A stretch of 7,183 nt of DNA from Lachnospiraceae bacterium UBA1201 (GCA_002309675.1 DBXX01000071.1:1-7183), one strand, 5' to 3'; positions 1 to 6,018 are shown, counted from the first letter of the stretch. Made by a program: numbers and translations. The notes: a model not told the origin generated them from the letters alone.

Positions 1-98
1 TTACAAGTTTAATATACCACTACAAATCGTAGTAAAGCGAAAAGGCTCACAGAGAAGGCAATTAAACGGTTTAGTAAGTATTTTAAGGGGGTAGAATT

Positions 99-386
99 AT
101 GATAAATGGAAAAGTTGCTGATTTTATTGACCAGTTGTATTACGGACAGGAATTATTGTTCTTATACAAGGAAAAGAAGTATTTCATTCAGGGCTGGTTC
201 AATAAAGAAAGTAATGAGGCGGTTATGGCGCTTGAAGAGGTGTCAGAGGCTCCGTTTGTCGGTTATCTCTGGGAAACTCGTTCGAAGAAAATGAGAGAAT
301 GTGCTGAGGAATTTTTGGCAGCTCCGATTTGGGATGGTTTTAATTTTCGACAAATCGAGAAAGAGGTGGAATGGACGGACTGGTAA
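99..386 (+). CDS. Small orphan protein of unknown function (95 aa)
   Basis: I do not recognise a named family. The start at 99 is supported by an AAGGGGG ribosome-binding site at 85-91, seven bases upstream; the +1-frame alternative at 106 has no comparable site. The product is compact and soluble, with no signal peptide or membrane segment. It is rich in aromatic residues (YYGQELLFLYKEKKYFIQGW near residues 14-33, and WDGFNF, WTDW near the C-terminus), with a mixed beta-then-alpha look and an acidic tail. The stop codon touches an A-run that is the T-tract of a minus-strand terminator, so the 3' untranslated region would be antisense to the predicted small RNA at 385-455. GC content is about 40% (96 of 240 bases counted over 121-360), clearly lower than the genes further right. 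That it is a real gene is likely from the RBS and protein-like composition; the role is unknown. No strong promoter was found in 1-84. Confidence 0.7.
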   Translation: MINGKVADFIDQLYYGQELLFLYKEKKYFIQGWFNKESNEAVMALEEVSEAPFVGYLWETRSKKMRECAEEFLAAPIWDGFNFRQIEKEVEWTDW

Positions 387-420
387 AAAAATCCGCCGAG
401 TGCTACCAACACTCGACGGA
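385..420 (-). terminator. Rho-independent terminator, minus strand
   Basis: The arms 393-402 and 410-419 form a 10-bp stem (11 with the T392-A420 pair) around a 7-base loop. As minus-strand RNA the single imperfect position is a G-U wobble, and the stem is followed by seven Us (complement of A385-391). Read on the + strand the same position is a C-A mismatch and no T-run follows, so the signal is oriented for minus-strand transcripts. Confidence 0.7.
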
Positions 421-455
421 GTTATCTGAGGATACGAATACCCTCCAAATAAGTA
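385..455 (-). ncRNA. Predicted small RNA, about 70 nt, antisense to the 3' region of the 95-aa gene
   Basis: On the minus strand a strong SigA-type promoter (489 down to 461) is followed, without any plausible open reading frame, by about 70 nt that end in a terminator. Predicted start is near 454-455, six to seven bases past the -10 box. The transcript would hold a first hairpin at 445-428 (stem GAGGGTA/TATCCTC closed by a UUCG-type tetraloop, one G-U pair) and then the terminator hairpin at 420-392 followed by seven Us (391-385). A GGAGGG, which resembles a ribosome-binding site, lies at the base of the first hairpin and would be partly hidden; no start codon with a meaningful frame follows it. 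The whole RNA would be complementary to the 3' untranslated region of the upstream 95-aa gene if that mRNA runs to the terminator at 504-551. It could act as an antisense or trans-acting RNA. I do not recognise a known RNA family. Confidence 0.6.
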
Positions 456-460
456 CTTGT

Positions 461-489
461 ATTATATATCCCAAGGAAGAGTTCGTCAA
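461..489 (-). promoter_or_regulatory. SigA promoter for the predicted minus-strand small RNA
   Basis: Read on the minus strand: -35 TTGACG (489-484, five of six consensus), spacer of exactly 17 bases, -10 TATAAT (466-461, perfect). No minus-strand gene follows, only the hairpins and terminator at 445-385. It is the best promoter match in the left third of the window. Confidence 0.7.
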
Positions 490-503
490 CTAGGAAATGA
501 ATT

Positions 504-551
504 AAATAACGATCCCCTGAGAAACATTATTCTCAGGGGATCGTTATTTTT
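504..551 (+). terminator. Long perfect-stem rho-independent terminator, + strand
   Basis: The arms 504-523 and 530-549 are perfectly complementary over 20 bases with a 6-base loop (ACATTA), and the outer T-rich arm runs into T547-551. It is placed to end + strand transcription from the 95-aa gene and to insulate the gene starting at 672. On the minus strand the following bases are not a clean T-run, so the reverse direction is weaker. A stem of this length could also be an RNase III substrate. Confidence 0.75.
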
Positions 552-572
552 GATGAAATAGATCGTCCGCGA

Positions 573-602
573 TTGAACTGGATGAAATCTATTGCGTAAT
601 TA
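573..602 (+). promoter_or_regulatory. Candidate promoter for the zinc-ribbon membrane protein gene
   Basis: TTGAAC (573-578), 18-base spacer, TAATTA (597-602), giving a leader of about 60 bases. Matches are moderate. An inverted repeat AATAGAT (557-563) / ATCTATT (587-593) flanks the -35 box and a 5-bp dyad CGTGA/TCACG (636-640, 645-649) lies in the leader; either could be an operator but both are short enough to be chance. Confidence 0.4.
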
Positions 603-671
603 GTAAAAATATGCTAAATTTCAATTGATGGGGAACGTGAATAATCACGGTATATTAGGAGGTTGGTTAGT

Positions 672-1973
672 ATGATGATCATTTGCCCGGTGTGCGGGAA
701 AGAGACCGAAGGCGGATATAAGTTTTGTATGAATTGCCGAAGTGAGATCGGCGGGGACAATGCTTCGCAGGCGGCGCAGGCTGCAGAAACCGTGCAGGCT
801 GCGGCGGCTACGGCTTCGACGATGGCCGCACCGAAGATAATGGCGGCGCCCGGCACGCAGGCGGGAGAGGTTCCCGGCGCGCAGATCGGAGCCGTTCCGG
901 GAGAGCAGGTAGGCGCGACACCCGGCGCGTCCCAGGCGATGCCGCCGCAGAACTACGAGTCCTATGAACCGTATATCAAGCAGGGAACGATCCCGGATCA
1001 TACGAACTATCCGAACATGTATGCCGCTCCCGACCCGAATGTGGTGAGGGCGCAGACGAAAAAGAAGGGCCCCGGTGCCGGACGTAAGGTCGCGGCCTTC
1101 TTCCTGGGCATCTTCCTGTTTTTCTCGGGACTGGTGACATTATCCCTGTACTGTGTGAAGGAGACCGTATCCGTAGAGAATCTGACGGAGGCGCTTACTG
1201 ATGCTTCTGCGATCACATCCATTGAGGTCGGCGACCTGACCGGACGCGAAGAGGATAAGGGAAAGACGATCTCCGGCTATATCCTGGAGCAGATCCCTGA
1301 GGATCAGAAGGAGAAGTTCCCCGAACTGACGGAGGACAGCATCAATCAGTTTTTGAGTGACGAAGCGGCACAGGAAGTGATCGCAGTACCGCTCGGCGAC
1401 CTGATTGACTATCTGGCGGGCGAAAAGGACGAGTTCTCCATCGATTCCGCGCAGGTCATTCAGGCGCTCGAAGAAAACTCCGACGCCATAGAAAAGTACA
1501 CAGGTAAGAAGCTGGATACGGAAGACCTGAACTCCATACGCGACGCGATCAATGAATTTAATGAGAAGGAGCTTACGGAACAGCCGGGCGCTAAAAATGC
1601 AGGTATTACAGCCGGTATGAAGGTCCTGAAGTTCTTCATGTCCGACGGAATGTTTCACGTAGCCGCCGGCATCACCGCATTCTTCGCACTGATGATCATT
1701 GTGGTATTCGGCCGCTATTTCGACAGCGCGCTGATCCGCATTGGCCTGACCGGCACCTTCGTGGGCGGTCTCGTTTACTTCGGCATCAAAGTCGGCCGTT
1801 TCGCGATCGATAAGACCATGGCGGGTAAAGTCGGAAAAGGTGTGGTGGACATGCTGGATAAGGCGGTGTTCGATCAGTTTAGATCGACCGGCTTCATGGT
1901 GCTCTGCGCGAGCCTCGGAACGATCGCGGTCGGCGTGGTCGTAAAGGTCATTCGCAACGCGGTGACAAAATAA
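672..1973 (+). CDS. Zinc-ribbon multi-pass membrane protein, function unknown (433 aa)
   Basis: The start is placed at the ATG at 672 because AGGAGG at 657-662 is nine bases upstream; a TTG at 663 would abut that site and is unlikely. Residues 5-22 form a zinc ribbon (C5xxC8, ten residues, C19xxC22). A low-complexity linker follows: Ala/Gln-rich at 30-55, then three copies of an eight-residue PGxQxGxV/T motif at 60-83. A first membrane helix lies at about 139-162 after a basic stretch (KKKGPGAGRK). Residues 163-318 are a charged, mostly helical domain, and three more hydrophobic helices follow at about 327-347, 355-372 and 406-424. With the basic segment inside, the ribbon is cytosolic and the 163-318 domain extracytoplasmic. 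Zinc-ribbon-plus-membrane proteins of this sort are common in Clostridia and mostly uncharacterised. No catalytic motif is seen. No terminator separates it from the next promoter, so read-through into the downstream operon is possible. Confidence 0.85.
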   Translation: MMIICPVCGKETEGGYKFCMNCRSEIGGDNASQAAQAAETVQAAAATASTMAAPKIMAAPGTQAGEVPGAQIGAVPGEQVGATPGASQAMPPQNYESYEPYIKQGTIPDHTNYPNMYAAPDPNVVRAQTKKKGPGAGRKVAAFFLGIFLFFSGLVTLSLYCVKETVSVENLTEALTDASAITSIEVGDLTGREEDKGKTISGYILEQIPEDQKEKFPELTEDSINQFLSDEAAQEVIAVPLGDLIDYLAGEKDEFSIDSAQVIQALEENSDAIEKYTGKKLDTEDLNSIRDAINEFNEKELTEQPGAKNAGITAGMKVLKFFMSDGMFHVAAGITAFFALMIIVVFGRYFDSALIRIGLTGTFVGGLVYFGIKVGRFAIDKTMAGKVGKGVVDMLDKAVFDQFRSTGFMVLCASLGTIAVGVVVKVIRNAVTK

Positions 1974-1980
1974 AGCAGAC

Positions 1981-2009
1981 TTGAAACATATCGGAAAATG
2001 TGATATCAT
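1981..2009 (+). promoter_or_regulatory. Strong extended -10 SigA promoter of the DUF4430/ECF operon
   Basis: TTGAAA (1981-1986), 17-base spacer, TATCAT (2004-2009), with a TGA extended -10 element at 2001-2003. It starts seven bases after the preceding stop codon. Predicted transcription start is about 2015-2017, giving a leader of roughly 40 bases, too short for a cobalamin or other large riboswitch. Confidence 0.75.
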
Positions 2010-2015
2010 AGCGTG

Positions 2016-2030
2016 TGGGATATAGTCCCA
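2016..2030 (+). promoter_or_regulatory. Small hairpin at the predicted 5' end of the operon mRNA
   Basis: TGGGA/TCCCA (2016-2020 and 2026-2030) around a 5-base loop sits almost exactly at the predicted transcription start. A 5'-terminal stem can slow mRNA decay in bacteria; here this is inference from position, and a 5-bp stem can occur by chance. The AGGAGG ribosome-binding site (2040-2045) lies outside it. Confidence 0.3.
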
Positions 2031-2053
2031 AGGTATGATAGGAGGTATAGATT

Positions 2054-3058
2054 ATGATTATGAAGAAGAGAATCTCTCGCTTTATGGCGAGCGCTCTGGC
2101 TGCAGGTCTGGTTCTTTCGGCACCGCTTACGGCATTTGCCGATGACGAACCTACAACAGCTGTAGCTGAAACTTCTGAGGCTTCCGAAGCTTCCGAGGCA
2201 TCTGAGGCTTCATCGGCCGGCACTGAAGAGCAGGGATCTGCTGAAGGCACGACCCAGGATAAGGACGACACGGATCAGGTAGGCGCACCGGCTCCCGCAG
2301 CAGGCGAGGGCGATGGCGCTGATGCAGCTACGACCGACCTTACCGCACATGTTCGTATCGAGGGTATCGATAAGATGCTGTACAACAGCGATGTAACGGT
2401 TAAGGTTAAGGAAGGCGAGAAGGCTACCGCGAAGTCCGTTCTTATGGCGGCAGATGAGCAGTCGGATGCTCTCACCATCGTCGGTGCTGACACGAACTAT
2501 ATTACCGAGGTCAATGGCGTGAAGGCTGCTACTTACGGCGGCTGGGACGGCTGGATGTATCAGGTAAACGGAATCGCAGCTCCGGTAGGCATCGAAGCAT
2601 ATGAGATCGCAGCAGGCGACAGCATCGTTCTGTACTACTCGGATGAGTTCGGCATCGGCATGGATTACCCGGTTCTGAATGTAGATAAGATCGCGGAGAA
2701 GAAGATTTCCTTCACATCCGTGAAGACAACCTATGATGCAGAAGGTAAGGCTTCTACAGCTGAGGTCAAGGTTACCGATATGGACGTTACCATCGGCGGC
2801 GAGACTTATAAGACCGACGCAAACGGCGAGATCACTCTCTCCGATGCAGTTATGGCGAAGCTTCCCGCAGAGATCGCGATCAGCAAATATGCAGAGAACG
2901 GTTGCCCGCTCGTACTTCGTTACGCGCCCGGAACTACTATTGCCGCTCCGGCATCCGCAACACCGACCGGAGACGCTACCCCAGTAGCATGGCTGTTTGT
3001 GATCGCAGCAGGCGCTGCAGTTGTTACTGTTGCAGCTCGCAAGAAAAATCAGGCTTAA
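2054..3058 (+). CDS. Secreted DUF4430 (transcobalamin C-terminal-like) protein with sortase-like C-terminus (334 aa)
   Basis: Start at 2054 is set by AGGAGG at 2040-2045, eight bases upstream; the in-frame ATG at 2060 is less well spaced. Residues 1-29 are a signal peptide (MIMKKR, hydrophobic core, likely cleavage AFA29/DD). Residues 30-95 are a disordered acidic linker with four SEA tripeptides at 41-53. Residues about 97-197 match DUF4430, the beta domain related to the C-terminal domain of transcobalamin/intrinsic factor: the TAKSVL helix, YITEVNGV, the hallmark GWDGWMYQVNG (163-173) and AAGDSIVLYYS. Residues 208-290 form a second, beta-rich region (TYKTDANGEITL). The C-terminus has TPTGD (303-307), a hydrophobic helix and an ARKKNQA tail, which is the layout of a sortase-anchored protein with a degenerate signal. 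As first gene of the operon under its own strong promoter it is probably an abundant surface ligand-binding protein. The ligand is not shown; a corrinoid is an inference from the domain family and the ECF genes downstream. Confidence 0.88.
   Translation: MIMKKRISRFMASALAAGLVLSAPLTAFADDEPTTAVAETSEASEASEASEASSAGTEEQGSAEGTTQDKDDTDQVGAPAPAAGEGDGADAATTDLTAHVRIEGIDKMLYNSDVTVKVKEGEKATAKSVLMAADEQSDALTIVGADTNYITEVNGVKAATYGGWDGWMYQVNGIAAPVGIEAYEIAAGDSIVLYYSDEFGIGMDYPVLNVDKIAEKKISFTSVKTTYDAEGKASTAEVKVTDMDVTIGGETYKTDANGEITLSDAVMAKLPAEIAISKYAENGCPLVLRYAPGTTIAAPASATPTGDATPVAWLFVIAAGAAVVTVAARKKNQA
2174..2212 (+). repeat. In-frame 9-bp tandem repeat encoding Ser-Glu-Ala
   Basis: Four SEA tripeptides plus a partial copy lie just after the signal peptide. 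Codons vary between copies (TCT/TCC, GAG/GAA, GCT/GCA), so it is not a pure slippage tract, but copy number may still vary among strains. Confidence 0.6.
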
Positions 3059-3068
3059 TGATCCCTTT

Positions 3069-3087
3069 GCGCGGTAAATGCCCGCGC
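3069..3087 (+). terminator. GC-rich intercistronic hairpin, weak attenuator at most
   Basis: GCGCGG (3069-3074) pairs with CCGCGC (3082-3087) around a 7-base loop, 11 bases after the stop codon of the secreted DUF4430 gene. The sequence after it has only three Ts, so full termination is unlikely. It may lower expression of the following membrane genes relative to the surface protein or mark an mRNA processing point. Confidence 0.3.
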
Positions 3088-3112
3088 GGAGTTTGAAAGA
3101 AAGGAAGTCGGA

Positions 3113-5158
3113 ATGCAGAACAAAATGCGTAGGCGTCGACACAATTTGATTTTGTGGTCGCTGGCAGTTGTTTTGCTTCTGACTTCTTTTTTTGATGCTT
3201 TCAGCAGCGTAGGCCTGAGCCGGCATGTGTTTGCGGACACGGCCGCGGAGCGTGCGGGGGCGGCGGAGCAGCTGCTCACGAAGTGCCGCGAGGCGCTTAA
3301 CTGGAAAATGAAGGCCTCCGGCGCGAAGTCGGAGCAGGCGCTGCTGGATATGATGGCTGCTCACGCAGGCCGCAGCCCGGAGGACTGGTATGTCCTCGCG
3401 ATGGCGAAGATGGGCCTGAAACTCGATTACACGAAGTATGCGAATGCCCTGTTCGAGGTGTGCAAAGATCCCGAGCCGACGGATGTGGAGCAGTATCGCC
3501 GGTATCTGGTGGCGCGCGCCATGGGTTTTGAGGACATCCCCGGAACGGTTCCCGAGAAACTGAAGAATAAGGGCATCATGAGCGCGATCTACCGCGGCTA
3601 CGCCGTGGCGGCAGGCCGCGCATCGAGTTCGTTTGTCTACGGGGAGACACAGAGCGCCCTGATCGATTTGAAACTGGCAGACGGCGGGTACGCTCTGATG
3701 GGTGAGACCTCCGATGTCGACGTGACGGCCTTCGTTTTGCAGGCCTACGGTGCCCTTCTCGGCGCGCAGGGGAAGACGGCGGCAGGTGCGGAACTGGCTT
3801 CGGCGGTCCGCGATGGCTTTGCGGTGCTCGGTAAGCGGCAGTCGGCGGACGGCGGCTACGCTTCCTTCGGCACGGCAAATGCCGAGAGCGGAGCGATGGT
3901 TCTGCTGGCACTCGCAGCATTTTCCGATAAGGACATAACGGCAGAAGTACGTAACTCGGTCCGTGCGAATGCCCTGATCGAAGCAACGAACCGCTTCCAG
4001 ACGGCCGGAGGCGGCTTCGCACATGCGCTGTCGGACGGAGTTGCTTCCATGGAAAATGACCTGGCCACGGCGCAGGTCATGTGCGCTTACGCGGCTTATG
4101 CGTCCTACCTGAAGGGAGCGTCCGGAAGACTCTACCCGGTGAAGGCAGCGGCAGGGCCTGTAGTTCCGACGACGGAGAAGCCGACCGAAATGCCGACCGA
4201 GTCCTCCACGGAAGAGACGACACAGAAGCAGACCGAAGCGTCTGCAGAAGAGACGACACAAAAGCAGACCGAGGCGTCTGCGGAAGAAACGACGAAGAAG
4301 GAAACCGAAGCCTCCACAGAGGAGACTACAGCGAAGGGGACGGAGGCTTCTACAGAAGAAACGACCGAGGAGACCGCGGAGGAGTCGACCGAAGAGACCG
4401 CAGAGGTATCGACGGAGGCTGCGACTGAGGAATCGACCGACGTTTCTGAAGAAACCACTTCGGATGCGGAAACAACAGAAAACAGTTCTAAGGAAACCAC
4501 AATCGAAGAAAAAACAAATGAAAATTCAACTTCTGTACCCACAGAAGGCTCTGATATAGAAAAGCCGGAGGAGGGCTCTTCCACTTCGGCACGAACGATA
4601 CGATGGATCATGACGGCGGTCGTGGCCGGACTGATCCTGCTCGCCTTACTGGCGAACACGTTCTCCAGACGCAAATCGAAACTGACCTACATCCTGATCG
4701 TTATCTTCGGCGTGGCCGCGCTGGCGTTCATCTGGTTTTCGAAGATCACGCTGCCGGAACAGGCGACGCAGAAACAGCAGCAGAACTATCTGGAGCGGTT
4801 GCCCGCACAGGGAGAGTTCCGCGTTACGATCAGCATTGACCAGAGGATCGAAGGTGAGGAGCCGTTGCTGACGCCGCGCCTCGTGACGGTTAGCGGGGAC
4901 GACACGGTATTTGACGTCCTGCAGCGCGTGACCACGGCGTACGGGATCAGTATCGATTATTCAAAGAGTATGGTCGGAACGGTGTATGTGCGCGCGATCG
5001 GCGGGCATTCGGAGTTCGACCGCGGTGCCGGCTCGGGCTGGGTCTTCCTGGTCAATGGCGCGCTGGCGACGACGGACGCGGGTAGCGTGAAACTTTCGGA
5101 CGGCGATGAACTTCGCTGGGCCTACACGCTGGATCTGGGAAAGGATGTGAGCCCATGA
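3113..5158 (+). CDS. Membrane-anchored intrinsic-factor-like protein: alpha/alpha barrel, Thr/Glu stalk, two membrane helices, DUF4430 (681 aa)
   Basis: Start at 3113 follows an AAAGGAAG site at 3100-3107. Residues 5-30 are a basic plus hydrophobic signal or anchor, with a possible cleavage VFA41/DT. Residues about 45-335 form an alpha/alpha-barrel of the prenyltransferase/terpenoid-cyclase-like type, seen as repeats of a Gly-rich turn between helices: LADGGYALMGETSDVDVTAF (188-207), RQSADGGYASFG (242-253) and FQTAGGGFAHAL (295-306). Residues 355-490 are a Thr/Glu/Ser stalk with four 12-residue repeats. Two membrane helices (about 496-517 and 524-543) are joined by a basic SRRKSK loop, so barrel and C-terminal domain should both face outside. 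Residues about 567-677 are DUF4430 (DTVFDVL, SGWVFLVNG at 641-649, LSDGDELRWAYTLDLGKD). Barrel plus beta domain is the plan of intrinsic factor and transcobalamin. It overlaps ecfT by ATGA, which suggests a substrate-capture role for that importer. Ligand unproven. Confidence 0.88.
   Translation: MQNKMRRRRHNLILWSLAVVLLLTSFFDAFSSVGLSRHVFADTAAERAGAAEQLLTKCREALNWKMKASGAKSEQALLDMMAAHAGRSPEDWYVLAMAKMGLKLDYTKYANALFEVCKDPEPTDVEQYRRYLVARAMGFEDIPGTVPEKLKNKGIMSAIYRGYAVAAGRASSSFVYGETQSALIDLKLADGGYALMGETSDVDVTAFVLQAYGALLGAQGKTAAGAELASAVRDGFAVLGKRQSADGGYASFGTANAESGAMVLLALAAFSDKDITAEVRNSVRANALIEATNRFQTAGGGFAHALSDGVASMENDLATAQVMCAYAAYASYLKGASGRLYPVKAAAGPVVPTTEKPTEMPTESSTEETTQKQTEASAEETTQKQTEASAEETTKKETEASTEETTAKGTEASTEETTEETAEESTEETAEVSTEAATEESTDVSEETTSDAETTENSSKETTIEEKTNENSTSVPTEGSDIEKPEEGSSTSARTIRWIMTAVVAGLILLALLANTFSRRKSKLTYILIVIFGVAALAFIWFSKITLPEQATQKQQQNYLERLPAQGEFRVTISIDQRIEGEEPLLTPRLVTVSGDDTVFDVLQRVTTAYGISIDYSKSMVGTVYVRAIGGHSEFDRGAGSGWVFLVNGALATTDAGSVKLSDGDELRWAYTLDLGKDVSP
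4211..4354 (+). repeat. Four 36-bp in-frame tandem repeats (12-residue EETTxKxTEASx)
   Basis: Units begin at 4211, 4247, 4283 and 4319, encoding residues 367-414 of the membrane-anchored protein. The first two units differ at only three bases by eye, which points to a recent duplication; the others have drifted. A partial further copy and irregular Thr/Glu sequence continue to about 4560. The repeats extend the stalk that holds the barrel domain away from the membrane. Confidence 0.8.
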
Positions 5159-6018
5159 GAGTTTACCTTCATTCCCGAACCTGGTTCATCTATTTTGTGA
5201 TGGTCATCGTCATCCTGATGACCTTCTGGCACCCGGTGGTGCTTCTGATCAGCCTGGAGAGCGGGCTCATCTGGTGGAAGATCCTAAAACGCCGGCTCAC
5301 TATGGGACATATTCTGGGAGCCGCCGCTTTACTCGGTTTTCTGACCGTGATCAACCCGATCATATCCGCCAACGGCGCGACGATCCTGTTTTACTTAAAC
5401 GGACGAGCCTATACCGCGGAGGCGCTGGTCTACGGTTTCTTGTTTGCTTCGGTCATGGTCTGCGCCCTGCTGTGGAGCGTGATCCTGAGCGAAGTCATGA
5501 CGACGGACCGCTGGCTCTGCGTCTGCGGGCGGCGTTTCTCCCGAACCGGCCTGGTTCTGACCATGGTGTTCCGCTTCTTTCCGTTGTTTTCCAAGCAGTG
5601 GCGCAAGATCCGCGAGGGGCAGGAAGCGCTGGCCGGAGGGGCTCCGGTCGGCTGGAAGGAGACCTTCCTCCTGACGAAGCGGGAGCTTTTGTGCATGCTG
5701 ACCTGGTCGCTGGAGCACGGGTTCGTAACGGCCGATGCCATGCTGGCGCGCGGCTACGGTTCCGCGCGGCGGACCTATTTCAATCGTGAAAAATACGGCG
5801 CGGGAAGCGCCCTGATCGCACTGGTGCTCATCGGGGCATTTGCCGCAGTCATAACCGCCGCCGTACTCGGCGGCATGGAGTCGCAGATCTATCCCTACGT
5901 CCAGATTCACATGGACGGAACCGTGGATATCCTGGGCTTTACAGCCTATTTTATGTTGTGTCATCTGCCGATGATCTCGTATAAAGTACTGAGGGAAGAA
6001 AGGAGGATGCGGTCATGA
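5155..6018 (+). CDS. ecfT: ECF transporter transmembrane component T (287 aa)
   Basis: EcfT is the integral-membrane coupling subunit of energy-coupling-factor importers; it carries ATPase movements to the substrate-binding S component. The ATG overlaps the preceding stop (ATGA) and has AAAGGAT upstream (5140-5146). Hydrophobic helices are seen at about 10-39, 50-71, 88-112, 129-145, 217-238 and 256-275. Family features are NPIISANG (67-74) with FYLNGRAYTAEALVYG (79-94), the amphipathic coupling region RFFPLFSKQWRKIREGQEAL (140-159), and the second coupling motif AMLARGYGSARR (195-206) that contains the A-R-G signature at 198-200. The first coupling helix, which often also ends in an Ala-Arg-Gly, reads ALAGG here. 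Length is normal for the family. Position directly before the ATPase gene is typical of dedicated (group I) ECF systems, where the S gene is usually in the same operon. Confidence 0.92.
   Translation: MRVYLHSRTWFIYFVMVIVILMTFWHPVVLLISLESGLIWWKILKRRLTMGHILGAAALLGFLTVINPIISANGATILFYLNGRAYTAEALVYGFLFASVMVCALLWSVILSEVMTTDRWLCVCGRRFSRTGLVLTMVFRFFPLFSKQWRKIREGQEALAGGAPVGWKETFLLTKRELLCMLTWSLEHGFVTADAMLARGYGSARRTYFNREKYGAGSALIALVLIGAFAAVITAAVLGGMESQIYPYVQIHMDGTVDILGFTAYFMLCHLPMISYKVLREERRMRS

Noticed and set aside
19..33. Short dyad ACTAC/GTAGT upstream of the 95-aa gene, considered as an operator
   Set aside because: Only five base pairs, with no clear promoter beside it.
2..94. Frame open from the left edge to a TAG at 92-94, possibly the C-terminus of an upstream gene whose stop lies in the ribosome-binding region of the 95-aa gene
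   Set aside because: About 30 codons is short enough to be open by chance in AT-rich DNA and the translated tail shows no recognisable motif; more upstream sequence is needed to decide.
651..656. TATATT as a -10 box just before the zinc-ribbon gene
   Set aside because: Its start point would fall within or after the ribosome-binding site, and the nearest -35-like TTGATG is 20 bases away, beyond normal spacing.
387..660. Cobalamin or other riboswitch in the longest non-coding stretch
   Set aside because: No B12-box-like sequence or multi-helix aptamer was visible; the structures are explained by the small RNA, its terminator and the + strand terminator.
663..671. TTG at 663 as the start of the zinc-ribbon protein
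   Set aside because: It directly follows the AGGAGG site with no spacing; ATG at 672 has the usual nine-base gap and places the zinc ribbon at the very N-terminus.
1140..2009. 289-codon minus-strand open frame opposite the zinc-ribbon membrane protein gene
   Set aside because: Shadow of the + strand gene; composition is unlike a real protein, and the + strand frame has an RBS, a zinc ribbon and membrane helices.
2210..4261. 683-codon minus-strand open frame opposite the two DUF4430 genes
   Set aside because: It is Arg/Cys/His-rich with no coherent domains, has no start context, and mirrors the third-position bias of the well-supported + strand genes.
4211..4354. 36-bp tandem repeats considered as a CRISPR-like array
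   Set aside because: The repeats are contiguous, in frame, without spacers, and encode a Thr/Glu stalk inside a long gene.
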